NCBI RefSeq assembly: GCF_025515205.1
Contig: NZ_JAOPFX010000001.1
Span: forward strand, 868,001-932,000
DNA length: 64,000 nucleotides
DNA from: Microbacterium fluvii
Lineage (GTDB): Bacteria; Actinomycetota; Actinomycetes; Actinomycetales; Microbacteriaceae
Direction: 5' to 3'
Below, one piece after another: positions 1-8,327 of this stretch; the stretch's first letter is position 1; every line of letters starts with the position of its first letter. The notes under the pieces were generated by a model. The model was not told where the DNA came from. It ran no database searches and saw only the letters and a program-made list of their open reading frames with translations. Both the position numbers and the translations under genes were made by a program.

Positions 1-1096
1 GGCCCTGGCCGTCGGCCTCGTCTTCAACGTGCCGCAGCTGCTGCAGCGCCTCGTGCCCGACTACACCGCCGAGCTCCAGCGCGACCTCACCGACAATCCG
101 GACGCGCGCAGGGCCCTGGACCTCGGCGGCCTCGTCACCGACGAGAACCGCGATCTCGACAAGTGCAGCAACGGCGCAGACGAATTGGAATCGTGCGGCA
201 CCGCCCCCGCCATCCGCGGCATCGAGCAGTGGCTGAACACCCCGGGGGGTGCCGGCATCGACCTCGAGGACCTCCGCGGACAGGTCGTGCTCATCGACTT
301 CTGGGCCTACTCGTGCATCAACTGCCAGCGCTCGATCCCGCACGTCGTCGCATGGGATCGGGCCTACCGCGAGGCCGGGCTGCAGGTCATCGGCGTCCAC
401 TCGCCCGAGTATGCGTTCGAGAAGGATGCCGCCAATGTCGCGGCAGGGGCGAAGGGGTTCGGCATCACGTACCCGATCGCACTGGACAACGACCTGTCGA
501 CGTGGACCGCGTATCGCAACCGCTATTGGCCCGCGCACTACCTCATCGACGCCGACGGCACCGTGCGCCACATCGCCTTCGGAGAGGGCAACTACGCCGC
601 CACCGAGAAGCTCATCCGACAGCTGCTGACCGACGCCGACCCCGATGTCGACCTCCCCGCCCAGACCGAGGTCGCCGACACCACCCCGGATGCCGGCAGC
701 ACGACCCCCGAGACCTTCCTCGGGTCGAGCAAGGACGTCAACTACGGCGGCGAGGGCGACTACCGCGCCGGCGAGAACAAGTACGCTCTGCCGGCCGACC
801 AGCCCCAGGACACCTTCGCACTCGAGGGCCCCTGGCAGGTGCAGACGCAGTACGCCGAGCCCGCGGGACCCGGAGGCGGCAGCATCCGTCTCGCCTTCCG
901 CGCCTCGGAGGTGAGAATGGTGCTCGCCGGCGAGGGCGAGGTGCGGGTGAGCGTCGACGGCGGCGAAGAACAGGTGATCGAGGTCAGCGGTACGCCGCGC
1001 TCGTACGCGCTCATAGACGGGCGAGAGCCGAGCGAGGGGCGGCTCACCGTCGAGGTCGACCAGGGTGTGCAGGCATACTCCTTCACGTTCGGCTGA
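1..1096 (+). CDS. dipZ: DipZ-type thioredoxin-domain protein (5' end outside window)
   Basis: The C-terminal part of a cytochrome c biogenesis/thiol-redox protein. The reading frame is open from base 2, and the first nine residues are hydrophobic, so this is the end of the membrane (CcdA-like) part and not a true start. A TlpA/thioredoxin domain follows with a WAYSCINCQ active site (Cys codons at 314 and 323), the CxxC form found in actinobacterial DipZ. After residue 230 comes a beta-rich module that resembles the carbohydrate-binding-like C-terminus of DipZ. The role is probably transfer of reducing power across the membrane to extracytoplasmic thiols; this is inferred from the family. The gene ends 34 bp before sigK. 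In mycobacteria dipZ-like redox genes also lie near sigK/rskA, so a functional link is plausible. Confidence 0.85.
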   Translation, partial: ALAVGLVFNVPQLLQRLVPDYTAELQRDLTDNPDARRALDLGGLVTDENRDLDKCSNGADELESCGTAPAIRGIEQWLNTPGGAGIDLEDLRGQVVLIDFWAYSCINCQRSIPHVVAWDRAYREAGLQVIGVHSPEYAFEKDAANVAAGAKGFGITYPIALDNDLSTWTAYRNRYWPAHYLIDADGTVRHIAFGEGNYAATEKLIRQLLTDADPDVDLPAQTEVADTTPDAGSTTPETFLGSSKDVNYGGEGDYRAGENKYALPADQPQDTFALEGPWQVQTQYAEPAGPGGGSIRLAFRASEVRMVLAGEGEVRVSVDGGEEQVIEVSGTPRSYALIDGREPSEGRLTVEVDQGVQAYSFTFG

Positions 1097-1130
1097 GCAA
1101 GGCTCCCGGTGAAAGGGGGTGATGTCGGGC

Positions 1131-1733
1131 ATGCTGGCTGAGATGGTCATCGACGGTATGGATGTGGCAGAGGACGGCTCGACGCCGGACCTCGCCGGGG
1201 CGCTGCTGGCGCGCATCGCCGACGACGGCGACCAGCGGGCGTTCGCCGACCTCTACGACATGCTCGCGGCGCGCGTGTTCGGCCTCGTGCTGCGGGTGCT
1301 CGTCGACCGCGCGCAGAGCGAGGAGGTGCTGCAGGAGGTCTTCCTCGAGGTGTGGCAAACCGCCGCGCGCTTCGCTCCGAATAAGGGACAGGGGAGAACC
1401 TGGGTGTTCACGATCGCACATAGGCGGGCCGTCGACCGGGTGCGCTCGGCGCAGTCGGCCGCCGCACGCGACGTGCGCGTCGGGCACCGCGATCTCGACG
1501 TAGCCCACGACGGCGTCGCCGAGCAGGTGGAGCTGCAGATCGAGGGGGAGCGGGTGTCTCGGGCGCTGCGGGTGCTGCCGGAGGCGCAGCGCGAAGCGAT
1601 CGTGCTGGCCTACTACGGCGGTTACTCTCAGAGCGAGATCGCGGCCCTCGTGGGCTCGCCGCTGGGAACGATCAAGACGAGGATGCGCGACGGACTGTCG
1701 CGCCTGCGCACCGAGATGGGGGTGGCATCGTGA
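1131..1733 (+). CDS. sigK: ECF RNA polymerase sigma factor SigK
   Basis: A group 4 (ECF) sigma factor of about 200 aa. Sigma region 2 lies at roughly residues 25-90 and includes the EEVLQEVFLEVW helix. Region 4 lies at roughly 140-195 and ends in a helix-turn-helix (YYGGYSQSEIAALVGSPLG then IKTRM). It directs RNA polymerase to its own regulon and is held inactive by the next gene product. The frame is open upstream to a GTG at 1119, with ATGs at 1122 and 1131. The purine run at 1111-1119 best fits the ATG at 1131, but the start is not certain. The stop overlaps the anti-sigma start by 4 bp (GTGA), so the pair is translationally coupled. The SigK assignment rests on similarity of both genes to the SigK/RskA pair. 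Confidence 0.85.
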   Translation: MLAEMVIDGMDVAEDGSTPDLAGALLARIADDGDQRAFADLYDMLAARVFGLVLRVLVDRAQSEEVLQEVFLEVWQTAARFAPNKGQGRTWVFTIAHRRAVDRVRSAQSAAARDVRVGHRDLDVAHDGVAEQVELQIEGERVSRALRVLPEAQREAIVLAYYGGYSQSEIAALVGSPLGTIKTRMRDGLSRLRTEMGVAS

Positions 1734-2512
1734 ACGAGCAGGAATTCGCCGAACTCGCGGCAGGCCACGCCCTGCACGCCCTGGGCGCCGACGACGAGGT
1801 TCGCTACGCCGCGGCTCTGGCCGCTCACCCTGAGTGGGGGTCGCCCGCCGACGCCGAGACCGCGGCGCTGCTCGCCGAGGGGACGCCCGCCGTCGCCCCG
1901 CCGCCGGCCGTGCGCGCCGCGCTGCTGGCGCAGATCGCGCAGGCGCCGCAGGATGCCGGCGCGGCCGCCGCGGATGCCGGCGCCCAGGCCGCGGATGCCG
2001 TCGCCCAGGCCGGCAGGCAGGAGCCGCCGCGCGAGGCGTCGCCCGTGGCGCCGCGCAGGTGGCGGCGCCGTCTGTTCGCACTGGCAGCATCCGTCGTGCT
2101 CATCGTCGCGGCCGGCTGGGGAGCGCTGGCGATCGCCGATCTGGTGCGCACACCTGCGCAGCTCACGGCGCTCGAGCAGATCGAAGCGGCGCCCGATGCG
2201 CAGACCGCCAGCGCGCCGCTCGCCGGCGGTGGGACCATCGCGGCGCACTGGTCGGAGTCGCTCGGGGAGGCCGTGATCGTGGGGGAGGGTCTGCCGGAGA
2301 TCGAGTCGGATCAGACGTTCGAACTGTGGTGGGTGCGTGACGGCGCTGCGATCTCGGCGGGAACGTTCGATGCCGACGACGGCGCGGCGGTCGCGCCTCT
2401 GGAGGGCGGCATGCAGCCGGGCGACACGATCGCCGTCACCGTCGAACAGCACGGCGGGTCGCCGACGGGGCAGCCCACCAGCGACCCGATCGCCGCCATC
2501 GCGACGTCGTGA
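1730..2512 (+). CDS. rskA: RskA-family anti-sigma factor
   Basis: A 260-aa anti-sigma-K factor. Residues 1-60 form the cytoplasmic sigma-binding domain (LAAGHALHALGADDE start). An alanine-rich linker with repeated AADAxAQA units follows at about 70-95. One transmembrane helix lies at about 107-128 (LFALAASVVLIVAAGWGALA). The extracytoplasmic C-terminal domain carries the GxGLPEI and FELWWV signatures of the RskA C-terminal family. It should sequester SigK at the membrane until cleaved by regulated proteolysis; this is family knowledge and is not visible in the sequence. It starts at a GTG that overlaps the sigK stop. The thiol-redox gene upstream suggests a redox or envelope cue, which is inference. 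Confidence 0.87.
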   Translation: MNEQEFAELAAGHALHALGADDEVRYAAALAAHPEWGSPADAETAALLAEGTPAVAPPPAVRAALLAQIAQAPQDAGAAAADAGAQAADAVAQAGRQEPPREASPVAPRRWRRRLFALAASVVLIVAAGWGALAIADLVRTPAQLTALEQIEAAPDAQTASAPLAGGGTIAAHWSESLGEAVIVGEGLPEIESDQTFELWWVRDGAAISAGTFDADDGAAVAPLEGGMQPGDTIAVTVEQHGGSPTGQPTSDPIAAIATS

Positions 2513-2555
2513 GCGCGCCGGGCCGCACCAGGTCGGGCGCGGGTAGCCTGGAGCG

Positions 2556-3194
2556 ATGGCCGACGCATCCCGTGACTTCCACAAGCCGGTGCGCAGGCCA
2601 GGAGAGGTGTTCGACCGGTTCTTCGTCGGCGACGACCCCGCCGAGGTGTCGCGGGTGGCGCACTCCACCGCCAACGCCCTGCTGGCTCGGGTGCGGGCCG
2701 AGCCTGCCGCCGACGTCGTCGACCGGTTGGTGGCCTTCACCGACCTGCACGGCATCGACGACATCGCGGAGCTGTGGTCGCGCTCTCCCGCGCGAACGCT
2801 GCCGGGGGCGCTCTGGCGGCTGTATCTGCTGCAGCTGATGATCCACGACGACGCGCAGACCGCGGCGCTGCTCTACGAGCGGGGTCGGGTCGAGATCGGG
2901 TCGGCAGACCCCGTCGTCGCCGGTGCCCCGTCTCCGGCTTCGCCGGAAGAGCTCGTCGCCCTCGTCGACACGATCATGCGGGGCCTCTTCGAAGGCGATT
3001 TCGCGGTCGCGCTCGAGCGTGCGGCGGCCTTCTGCCGCATCGAGGCGTCGGGCGCCACTCATCTGGCCGACGACTACGAGGCGACCGAGCCCGATCGCGC
3101 GAGTGCGCTGACCACCCGCGCGCTGCGCCTGTCGACGTATGCGGTCGACCTCGCGGCGAGTGCGGCGCTGTGGCGACGCGAGTCGCTGACCTGA
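2556..3194 (+). CDS. Conserved actinobacterial hypothetical protein
   Basis: A 212-aa soluble protein that I recognise only as a conserved Microbacteriaceae family, sometimes labelled RNA polymerase beta subunit in databases without support. It is mostly alpha-helical and acidic, with no signal peptide or membrane helix. Recognisable stretches are HSTANALLARVR near residue 35, DLHGIDDIAELWSR near 65 and GALWRLYLLQLMIHDD near 85. A conserved tail (YEATEPDRASALTTRALRL) lies near 175. The ATG at 2556 lies 43 bp after rskA with a weak purine-rich upstream. It could be cotranscribed with sigK-rskA. I do not assign a function. Confidence 0.75.
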   Translation: MADASRDFHKPVRRPGEVFDRFFVGDDPAEVSRVAHSTANALLARVRAEPAADVVDRLVAFTDLHGIDDIAELWSRSPARTLPGALWRLYLLQLMIHDDAQTAALLYERGRVEIGSADPVVAGAPSPASPEELVALVDTIMRGLFEGDFAVALERAAAFCRIEASGATHLADDYEATEPDRASALTTRALRLSTYAVDLAASAALWRRESLT

Positions 3195-3244
3195 GTCTTC
3201 GCGCATCGGAATACCCGCGGCGCCCCCTCGGTTACACTGGATCA

Positions 3245-3322
3245 GCCGGGCCGCAGTAACCCCGGGCTCCATCTTCTGCCGCTGCGAGCGGCCTCGCGCC
3301 GAGAGGCGTTCTGCGGCCCGGC
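3245..3322 (+). ncRNA. Candidate structured small RNA or leader upstream of pabC
   Basis: The 154-bp gap before pabC holds a closed structure. GCCGGGCCGCAG (3245-3256) pairs perfectly with CTGCGGCCCGGC (3311-3322). Inside it are GCCGCT-GCG-AGCGGC (3278-3292) and the overlapping GCCTC/GAGGC hairpin (3291-3307). A good -10 element, TACACT, at 3233-3238 would start transcription at about 3245, exactly at the first stem base. A pyrimidine-rich run (TTCTCCGTTCCCTCT) follows the closing stem. I do not recognise an RNA family, and the conserved SRP RNA loop is missing. It may be a discrete small RNA or a pabC leader. Confidence 0.35.
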
Positions 3323-3348
3323 TTCTCCGTTCCCTCTAGGCTCGTGCC

Positions 3349-4233
3349 ATGGCTTCGCGCTTCGCTCTCGTCATCGATCCAGCCGCCGCAGACGATCTGC
3401 GCACCGACTTCGCCGAGACCTTCACGGTCATCGATCCGAGTGCGCCTGCCCTGAGCGTCGGCGAGCTCAGCACGCAGCGCGGCGACGGCATCTTCGAGTC
3501 GATCGGCGTCGTCGACGGTCACGCCCAGGAGGTCGGGCCGCACCTCGAGCGCCTCGCGCACTCCGCCTCGCTGTGCGACCTGCCGGCGCCCCACCTCGAG
3601 CAGTGGCGCCAGGCGATCGCGCAGGCCGCCGCATCCGCGGGAGCGGGGGAGCAGGTCATCAAGCTCATCCTCAGCCGGGGCATCGAACACGGCCCCACCC
3701 CGACGGCCTGGGTGACGGCGGCGCCCGCGGCCGACTTCTCGGCGCAGCGCACGGCCGGCATCCGGGTCGTCACCCTCGACCGCGGCTTCGACAGCGGCGC
3801 TCCCGCTCGGGCGCCGTGGCTGCTGCTCGGGGCGAAGACCCTGTCGTACGCCGTGAACATGGCGGCGATCCGCGAGGCACACCGCCGCGGCGCCGACGAC
3901 GCCGTCTTCGTCTCGTCGGACGGGGTGCTGCTGGAGGCGCCGACCGCCTCGGTGATCCTGCGGCAGGGCGACCGGTTCGTGACGCCCGCGCCGGGCGCCG
4001 GCATCCTGCACGGCACGACGCAGCTGAGCCTGTTCGCCCACCTCGAGGCCCTCGGGTTCGCGACGGCCTACGAGACGGTGCCGGCATCCGCGCTGCCGCG
4101 GGCCGATGCCGCCTGGCTCGTCTCGAGCGTGCGGCTGGCCGCTCCCCTCACGTCGGTCGACGGCACCGCGATCCCCGTCGATGCCGAGCTGACCGCATCC
4201 GTCAATCGGTACCTGCTGAGCCCGCGCGACTGA
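3349..4233 (+). CDS. pabC: Aminodeoxychorismate lyase / class IV aminotransferase
   Basis: A 294-aa PLP enzyme of fold type IV. The likely reaction is aminodeoxychorismate to p-aminobenzoate plus pyruvate for folate synthesis; a branched-chain or D-amino acid aminotransferase is the alternative. Signs are GDGIFESIGVVDG near residue 45, the PLP lysine in LLGAKTLSYAVNM near 165, and the substrate/PLP segment DDAVFVSSDGVLLEAPTASV near 185-203, where most family members have a glutamate before the TxxN/S motif. Length matches the family. It stands alone, downstream of the structured RNA candidate and convergent with the nuclease-like gene. No other folate gene is adjacent, but a DHPS paralog lies at 44.6 kb. 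Confidence 0.8.
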   Translation: MASRFALVIDPAAADDLRTDFAETFTVIDPSAPALSVGELSTQRGDGIFESIGVVDGHAQEVGPHLERLAHSASLCDLPAPHLEQWRQAIAQAAASAGAGEQVIKLILSRGIEHGPTPTAWVTAAPAADFSAQRTAGIRVVTLDRGFDSGAPARAPWLLLGAKTLSYAVNMAAIREAHRRGADDAVFVSSDGVLLEAPTASVILRQGDRFVTPAPGAGILHGTTQLSLFAHLEALGFATAYETVPASALPRADAAWLVSSVRLAAPLTSVDGTAIPVDAELTASVNRYLLSPRD

Positions 4234-4244
4234 CCCCACGCCGG

Positions 4245-4318
4245 GCACAAGTCGCTGAGATCGTGCACGACTCGCCGGTGCCGGATGCCGCCGCGCGGCG
4301 TGTCGGTGAAGATCTCAG
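4245..4318. repeat. 74-bp palindromic repeat, copy A
   Basis: An intergenic palindrome between the convergent pabC and nuclease-like genes. CTGAGATC (4255-4262) pairs with GATCTCAG (4311-4318). The inner arm around CGACTCGCCGG pairs with CGGCGTGTCG with one mismatch. It aligns without gaps over 74 bp to the reverse complement of copy B (5285-5358), with 54 identical positions counted by hand. The right arm runs into the stop codon of the nuclease-like gene. It could act as a bidirectional terminator or be a REP-like element. Confidence 0.7.
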
Positions 4319-5163
4319 GCAGTTGGGCGCACGGCGTGCGCGGTCGAGGCCGCGAGGGCGCCGAGGATCGCCGCCTCGACCAGCGCCCAGTCGTGCACGA
4401 CGAGCGCGTAGTCGAACCGCAGCGTCGTGTAGCCCCACAGCGCCGCGTTCGCGTCGCGCACGAGGTCCTTGTGCCGATGGCTCTCGTCGTGGTGGTTCGC
4501 CCGGCCGTCCAGCTCGATGATCAGCCGGTCGCCGATGAGCACGTCGACCACGCCCACGCCGGTGATGTGCACCTGCGTCTTCACCGCCAGCCGATGCGCG
4601 CGCAGCCGCCAGCGCAGCAGCGACTCGAGGCCGCTGTCGGCGTCGGAGCGCGCGAGTCGCACCGCCTCGCGGCCCAGAGCGTTCGTGTGCGCCTGCAGCC
4701 AGCGCAGCCCGGTGCGACCGATGAGGTGCTGCCGGAGCGCTGACTCGAGAGCCGCGAAGAAGTCCTCGACCCCCTTGCACTGCAGCACCTGGCGCAGAAT
4801 GCGCGTGACGGAGGGCAGCCCGAACGCGTCGGTGATCGTTCCGCGGTCCCAATGCACGACGCAGTCGCAGGGTTTCGGCTCCCGCGGGTGGTAGCTCGGG
4901 TGCGCACGCCCCATCCACACGTGCGTGCGCTGATCGTCGCTGAGCACCCAGAGGCCGTGGTGTCGGGCCGCGCTCACGCAGGCGAGCACGCCGCCGTGCG
5001 CGACCGCGGCGGCAGCTGCCTCACACGCACCCGAAGCGGCGTAGGCGCCTCGACGCAGGCGACGCAGTGCTCCTGAGCCGAGAGCGTCGTCGATCGCCTT
5101 CCGCGTCCAGCCGGCGTCGCGCAGCTGGCGGTAGCTGCGGAGGTCGTCTCCAGAGGTGCACAT
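4315..5163 (-). CDS. AbiEi-like/DUF559-type nuclease-fold protein (paralog 1)
   Basis: A 282-aa protein with an N-terminal winged-helix AbiEi-antitoxin-like segment (about 5-45, SYRQLRDAGWTRKAIDDAL). The C-terminal domain (about 190-270) looks like the DUF559/Vsr-related PD-(D/E)xK fold: GLESLLRWRL, then VVDVLIGDRLIIELDG, then RHKDLVRD and LRFDYALVVHDW. Candidate catalytic residues are the first Glu, the Asp of VVDV and the Glu-x-Asp of IIELDG. The start chosen is the ATG at 5163; the frame stays open to 5280 but with poor coding character. A paralog lies at 21350-22222. Such proteins occur in many copies in actinobacteria and their role is unknown. This one is flanked by inverted 74-bp palindromic repeats. 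Confidence 0.75.
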   Translation of the reverse strand: MCTSGDDLRSYRQLRDAGWTRKAIDDALGSGALRRLRRGAYAASGACEAAAAAVAHGGVLACVSAARHHGLWVLSDDQRTHVWMGRAHPSYHPREPKPCDCVVHWDRGTITDAFGLPSVTRILRQVLQCKGVEDFFAALESALRQHLIGRTGLRWLQAHTNALGREAVRLARSDADSGLESLLRWRLRAHRLAVKTQVHITGVGVVDVLIGDRLIIELDGRANHHDESHRHKDLVRDANAALWGYTTLRFDYALVVHDWALVEAAILGALAASTAHAVRPTA

Positions 5164-5284
5164 GCCGTCAGGATGGCCGCGCCCGTCGTCACCACGGGGC
5201 TGCCGCCGCCGCATCCGAGGAGAGTCACGCTGCCCAGTCCCCTGAGGAGGAGCCGCAGCGAGCGGCCGCGCCGCGCACATCTCA

Positions 5285-5358
5285 CTGACAGTTCAACCGA
5301 CACGCCGGTACGCGGCCCGGGCCGCCGGCGTGTCGGCCACGATCTCAGCGAGCTGTGC
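5285..5358. repeat. 74-bp palindromic repeat, copy B (probable pst terminator)
   Basis: Reverse complement of copy A in the gap between the pstB 3' end and the nuclease-like gene start. It contains a perfect 12-bp stem, CCGACACGCCGG (5297-5308) with CCGGCGTGTCGG (5325-5336), so it may terminate pstSCAB transcription. Both copies also translate to a similar peptide (RAQ-V/L-AEIV, then a D-S/T-P, then RRVG). A decayed coding origin is therefore possible. The gene between the copies could have been inserted or inverted with them. Confidence 0.7.
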
Positions 5359-5411
5359 ACGGGAGACGGGAGGGCGGATGCTGCCGGCCGAGGGGCGGCA
5401 TCCGCACGGGG

Positions 5412-6191
5412 TCACCCGAAGCGGCCCGAGACGTAGTCCTCGGTCGCCTGCACCGACGGGGTCGTGAAGATCGTCGAGGTGTCGTTGTATTCGATGAGCT
5501 TTCCCGGCTTGCCGGTGCCGGCGATGTTGAAGAACGCGGTCTTCTCGGAGACGCGGGAGGCCTGCTGCATGTTGTGGGTGACGATGACGACCGTGTAGTC
5601 GTTCTTGAGCTCGCCGATCAGCTCCTCGATCGCATAGGTCGAGATGGGGTCGAGGGCCGAGCACGGCTCGTCCATCAGCAGCACGTCGGGCGAGACGGCG
5701 ATCGCGCGGGCGATGCACAGACGCTGCTGCTGGCCGCCCGAGAGGCCCGAGCCCGGCTTGTCGAGGCGGTCCTTGACCTCGTTCCACAGGTTGGCGCCCC
5801 GCAGCGACTTCTCCACGAGGGCGTCGGCGTCGCTCTTGGAGATCCTCTTGTTGTTGAGCTTCACGCCCGCCAGCACGTTCTCCTTGATCGACATCGTCGG
5901 GAAGGGGTTCGGGCGCTGGAAGACCATGCCGACCTGACGGCGCACGAGCACGGGGTCGACGGCGGGGCCGTAGAGGTTCTCGCCGTCCAGCAGCACCTCG
6001 CCCTCGACGCGTGCACCGGGGATCACCTCGTGCATGCGGTTGAGGGTGCGCAGGAACGTCGACTTGCCGCAGCCCGAGGGGCCGATGAAGGCCGTCACCG
6101 AGCGCGGCTCGATGTCGAGCGAGACCCCTTCGACGGCGAGGAAGTCGCCGTAGTAGACGTTGAGGTCGTTGACTTCGATGCTTTTTGACAC
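5412..6191 (-). CDS. pstB: Phosphate ABC transporter ATP-binding protein
   Basis: A 259-aa ATPase that powers phosphate import through PstA/PstC. It has Walker [10 protein letters not shown] near residue 38, Q-loop VFQRPNPFP near 90, signature LSGGQQQRL near 150, Walker [14 protein letters not shown] near 170 and the switch histidine in IVTHNMQQA. The PstB-specific PNPFPMSI-like segment and the [12 protein letters not shown] string separate it from other ABC ATPases. It is the last gene of pstS-pstC-pstA-pstB. Its start ATG lies 19 bp after pstA, behind a GGAAC-type ribosome site. Transcription should end at the palindrome at 5285-5358. Confidence 0.97.
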   Translation of the reverse strand: MSKSIEVNDLNVYYGDFLAVEGVSLDIEPRSVTAFIGPSGCGKSTFLRTLNRMHEVIPGARVEGEVLLDGENLYGPAVDPVLVRRQVGMVFQRPNPFPTMSIKENVLAGVKLNNKRISKSDADALVEKSLRGANLWNEVKDRLDKPGSGLSGGQQQRLCIARAIAVSPDVLLMDEPCSALDPISTYAIEELIGELKNDYTVVIVTHNMQQASRVSEKTAFFNIAGTGKPGKLIEYNDTSTIFTTPSVQATEDYVSGRFG

Positions 6192-6210
6192 GTGTGTTCC
6201 TTCTGGGGGC

Positions 6211-7308
6211 TCAGCGGCCGGTCTTGGGGGCGAAGATCCGCGCGACGAGCCGCGCCGCGAGATTCAGCACCATGACGATGAGAATGAGGGTGAGCGCGCC
6301 GGCCCAGGCGCGCTCGACATAGGCCTCGGCGGGGATGCCCTGGTAGGCGTACTGCGAGTAGATGTACACCGGAAGCGTCTGCATCCGCCCGTCGAAGAGG
6401 TTGTAGTTCATCGAGTCGGTGAACCCAGCGGTGATCAGCAGCGGAGCGGTCTCGCCGATGACGCGCGCGATCGCGAGCATGACGCCGGTGGTGATGCCGG
6501 CGATCGAGGTGGGCAGCACGACCTTGGCGATCGTGAGCCACTTCGGAACGCCCAGCGCATACGAGGCCTCTCGCAGCTCGTTGGGAACGAGCCGCAGCAT
6601 CTCTTCGCTCGAGCGCACGACGACGGGGATCATCAGCACCGACAGCGCGACCGCGCCGGCGAAGCCCATGCGGATGCCAGGACCGAAGATGAGGGCGAAC
6701 AGGGCGTAGGCGAACAGACCGGCGACGATCGAGGGGATGCCGGTCATCACGTCGACGAGGAACGTGATGGCCCGCGCCAGGCGCTTTCCCTCGCCGTACT
6801 CGATGAGGTAGATCGCCGTCATGATGCCGATCGGGATCGAGATCACGGATGCTGCGAGGGTGATCAGCAGCGTTCCCATGATCGCGTGCAGCGCGCCGCC
6901 GCCCTCGCCGAGCACTCCGCGCATCGACGAGGTGAAGAACTCGGCGTCGAAACGGGCGAGGCCGTTGGTGACGACGGTGATGGCGACGGAGATCAGCGGC
7001 ACCATCGCGACGGCGAACGCGCTGGAGACGATGCCCGTGATGAGCCGGTCGAATGCGCGACGCGCGCCCTCGACGACGCGCGAGAGCACGTAGATCAGCA
7101 CGAGGTAGAGCAGCACGCCGATGATGAGCCAGCCGGCGAGAGAGAACTCCGAACCGGCGGCGGTGCTGACAAGGAACGACAGCGCGGCCGAGACGGCCAG
7201 CGACAGCGCCAGCAGGGCCCAGGGGACCCACCGCGGCAGTCGGCCGCTGGTGAGGCTCACATGCTCGGGAGCGGCGCTGCGGTCGGGGGCGAGTGCGGTG
7301 GTTGCCAT
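6211..7308 (-). CDS. pstA: Phosphate ABC transporter permease PstA
   Basis: A 365-aa inner-membrane permease with about six transmembrane helices in the PstA/PstC fold. The N-terminal third (residues 1-110) adds two further hydrophobic segments before the MetI-like permease domain, making it longer than the roughly 300 aa typical of PstA. The EAA-type ATPase-contact loop is visible ([23 protein letters not shown]). It forms the channel with PstC for phosphate delivered by PstS. It starts 1 bp after the pstC stop, so expression is tightly coupled. Confidence 0.95.
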   Translation of the reverse strand: MATTALAPDRSAAPEHVSLTSGRLPRWVPWALLALSLAVSAALSFLVSTAAGSEFSLAGWLIIGVLLYLVLIYVLSRVVEGARRAFDRLITGIVSSAFAVAMVPLISVAITVVTNGLARFDAEFFTSSMRGVLGEGGGALHAIMGTLLITLAASVISIPIGIMTAIYLIEYGEGKRLARAITFLVDVMTGIPSIVAGLFAYALFALIFGPGIRMGFAGAVALSVLMIPVVVRSSEEMLRLVPNELREASYALGVPKWLTIAKVVLPTSIAGITTGVMLAIARVIGETAPLLITAGFTDSMNYNLFDGRMQTLPVYIYSQYAYQGIPAEAYVERAWAGALTLILIVMVLNLAARLVARIFAPKTGR

Positions 7309-7309
7309 G

Positions 7310-8260
7310 TCAGTTCGCTCCCGAGAATTCCTTGCGGCGGCTGACGATCCAGCGCGCGACCGCGTTGACGGCGAAGGTCACGACGAACAGGATCAGGCCG
7401 GTGGCGATCAGCACGTTGATGTTGAGCTGGTACGCCTCGGGGAAGGTCAGCGCGATGTTGGCGGCGATGGTCGACGGGTTCTGGTTGGTGAGGAGGCGGA
7501 AGGTGACGACGTTGGTCGCCGAGAGCACCATGGCCACCGCCATCGTCTCGCCGAGCGCACGGCCGAGGCCCAGCATCGACGCCGACACGATCCCGGAGCG
7601 CCCGAACGGCAGCACCGCCATGCGGATCATCTCCCAGCGAGTCGCTCCCAGCGCCAGCGCCGCCTCTTCGTGGAGAGTCGGCGTCTGCAGGAAGATCTCG
7701 CGGCAGATCGCGGTGATGATCGGCACGACCATGACGGCCAGCACGAGCGAGGCGGTGAGGATCGTGCGACCGCTGTTGAGCACCTGGCCCGAGAACAGCG
7801 GGATCCAGCCCAGGTTCTCGTTGAGCCACTTGTAGCTGGGCACGAGGGCCGGCGCGAAGACGAGGATGCCCCAGAGGCCGAAGACGACCGAGGGAACGGC
7901 GGCGAGCAGGTCGACGACGTAGCCGAGCGTCTGGGCGAGCCGGCGGGGCGCGTAGTGGGTGATGAACAGCGCGATGCCCAGCGACAGGGGCACCGCCACC
8001 AGCAGCGCCAGGAACGCGCTCCAGATCGTGCCGAACAGCAGCGGCAGCACGTAGTCCCAGAAGTTGGTCTTCAGCAGCGACGCGTCTTCGGCGCTGAGGC
8101 CGAAGGCGGGCAGCGACTGCACGATCAGGAAGATCGCGACGGCCGCGAGCGTCACGACGATCATCGATCCGGCGAACAGCGCCGTGCCGGAGAACCAGAC
8201 GTCTCCCGCGCGCTTCTTCGCCTTCGCCCTGGTGGGGGCCTCGGCGGTGGATGCTGTCAT
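7310..8260 (-). CDS. pstC: Phosphate ABC transporter permease PstC
   Basis: A 316-aa permease subunit with six predicted helices. The EAA-like loop (HEEAALALGATRWEMIRMAVLPFG) lies near residue 205. The family features GTIWSAFLALLVAVPLSLGIALF and APRRLAQTLGYVVDLLAAVPS are present. It partners PstA and PstB in high-affinity phosphate uptake. The gene begins 67 bp downstream of pstS, and a strong hairpin lies in that gap. It is therefore probably expressed below pstS level, as is usual for a binding-protein-dependent transporter. Confidence 0.96.
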   Translation of the reverse strand: MTASTAEAPTRAKAKKRAGDVWFSGTALFAGSMIVVTLAAVAIFLIVQSLPAFGLSAEDASLLKTNFWDYVLPLLFGTIWSAFLALLVAVPLSLGIALFITHYAPRRLAQTLGYVVDLLAAVPSVVFGLWGILVFAPALVPSYKWLNENLGWIPLFSGQVLNSGRTILTASLVLAVMVVPIITAICREIFLQTPTLHEEAALALGATRWEMIRMAVLPFGRSGIVSASMLGLGRALGETMAVAMVLSATNVVTFRLLTNQNPSTIAANIALTFPEAYQLNINVLIATGLILFVVTFAVNAVARWIVSRRKEFSGAN

Positions 8261-8288
8261 CTCAGGTCATTTCTCGTCGGGGCGCCGA

Positions 8289-8320
8289 TGCGGCCTCCCG
8301 GCATCCGCCGGGAGGCCGCA
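8289..8320 (-). terminator. Perfect 13-bp hairpin between pstS and pstC
   Basis: TGCGGCCTCCCGG (8289-8301) pairs perfectly with CCGGGAGGCCGCA (8308-8320) around a 6-nt loop. It lies just after the pstS stop and before the pstC start. No U-tract follows, so I read it as a partial terminator or an mRNA-stabilising hairpin that makes pstS more abundant than pstCAB. Confidence 0.75.
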
Positions 8321-8327
8321 CATGGCA

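Noticed and set aside
3245..3322. SRP (4.5S) RNA
   Set aside because: The size is similar, but the conserved GGUCAGG...GGAAGCAGCC apical loop is absent.
4315..5163. Toxin-antitoxin pair AbiE
   Set aside because: Only the AbiEi-like N-terminal segment is present, fused to a nuclease-like domain; there is no AbiEii nucleotidyltransferase gene beside it.
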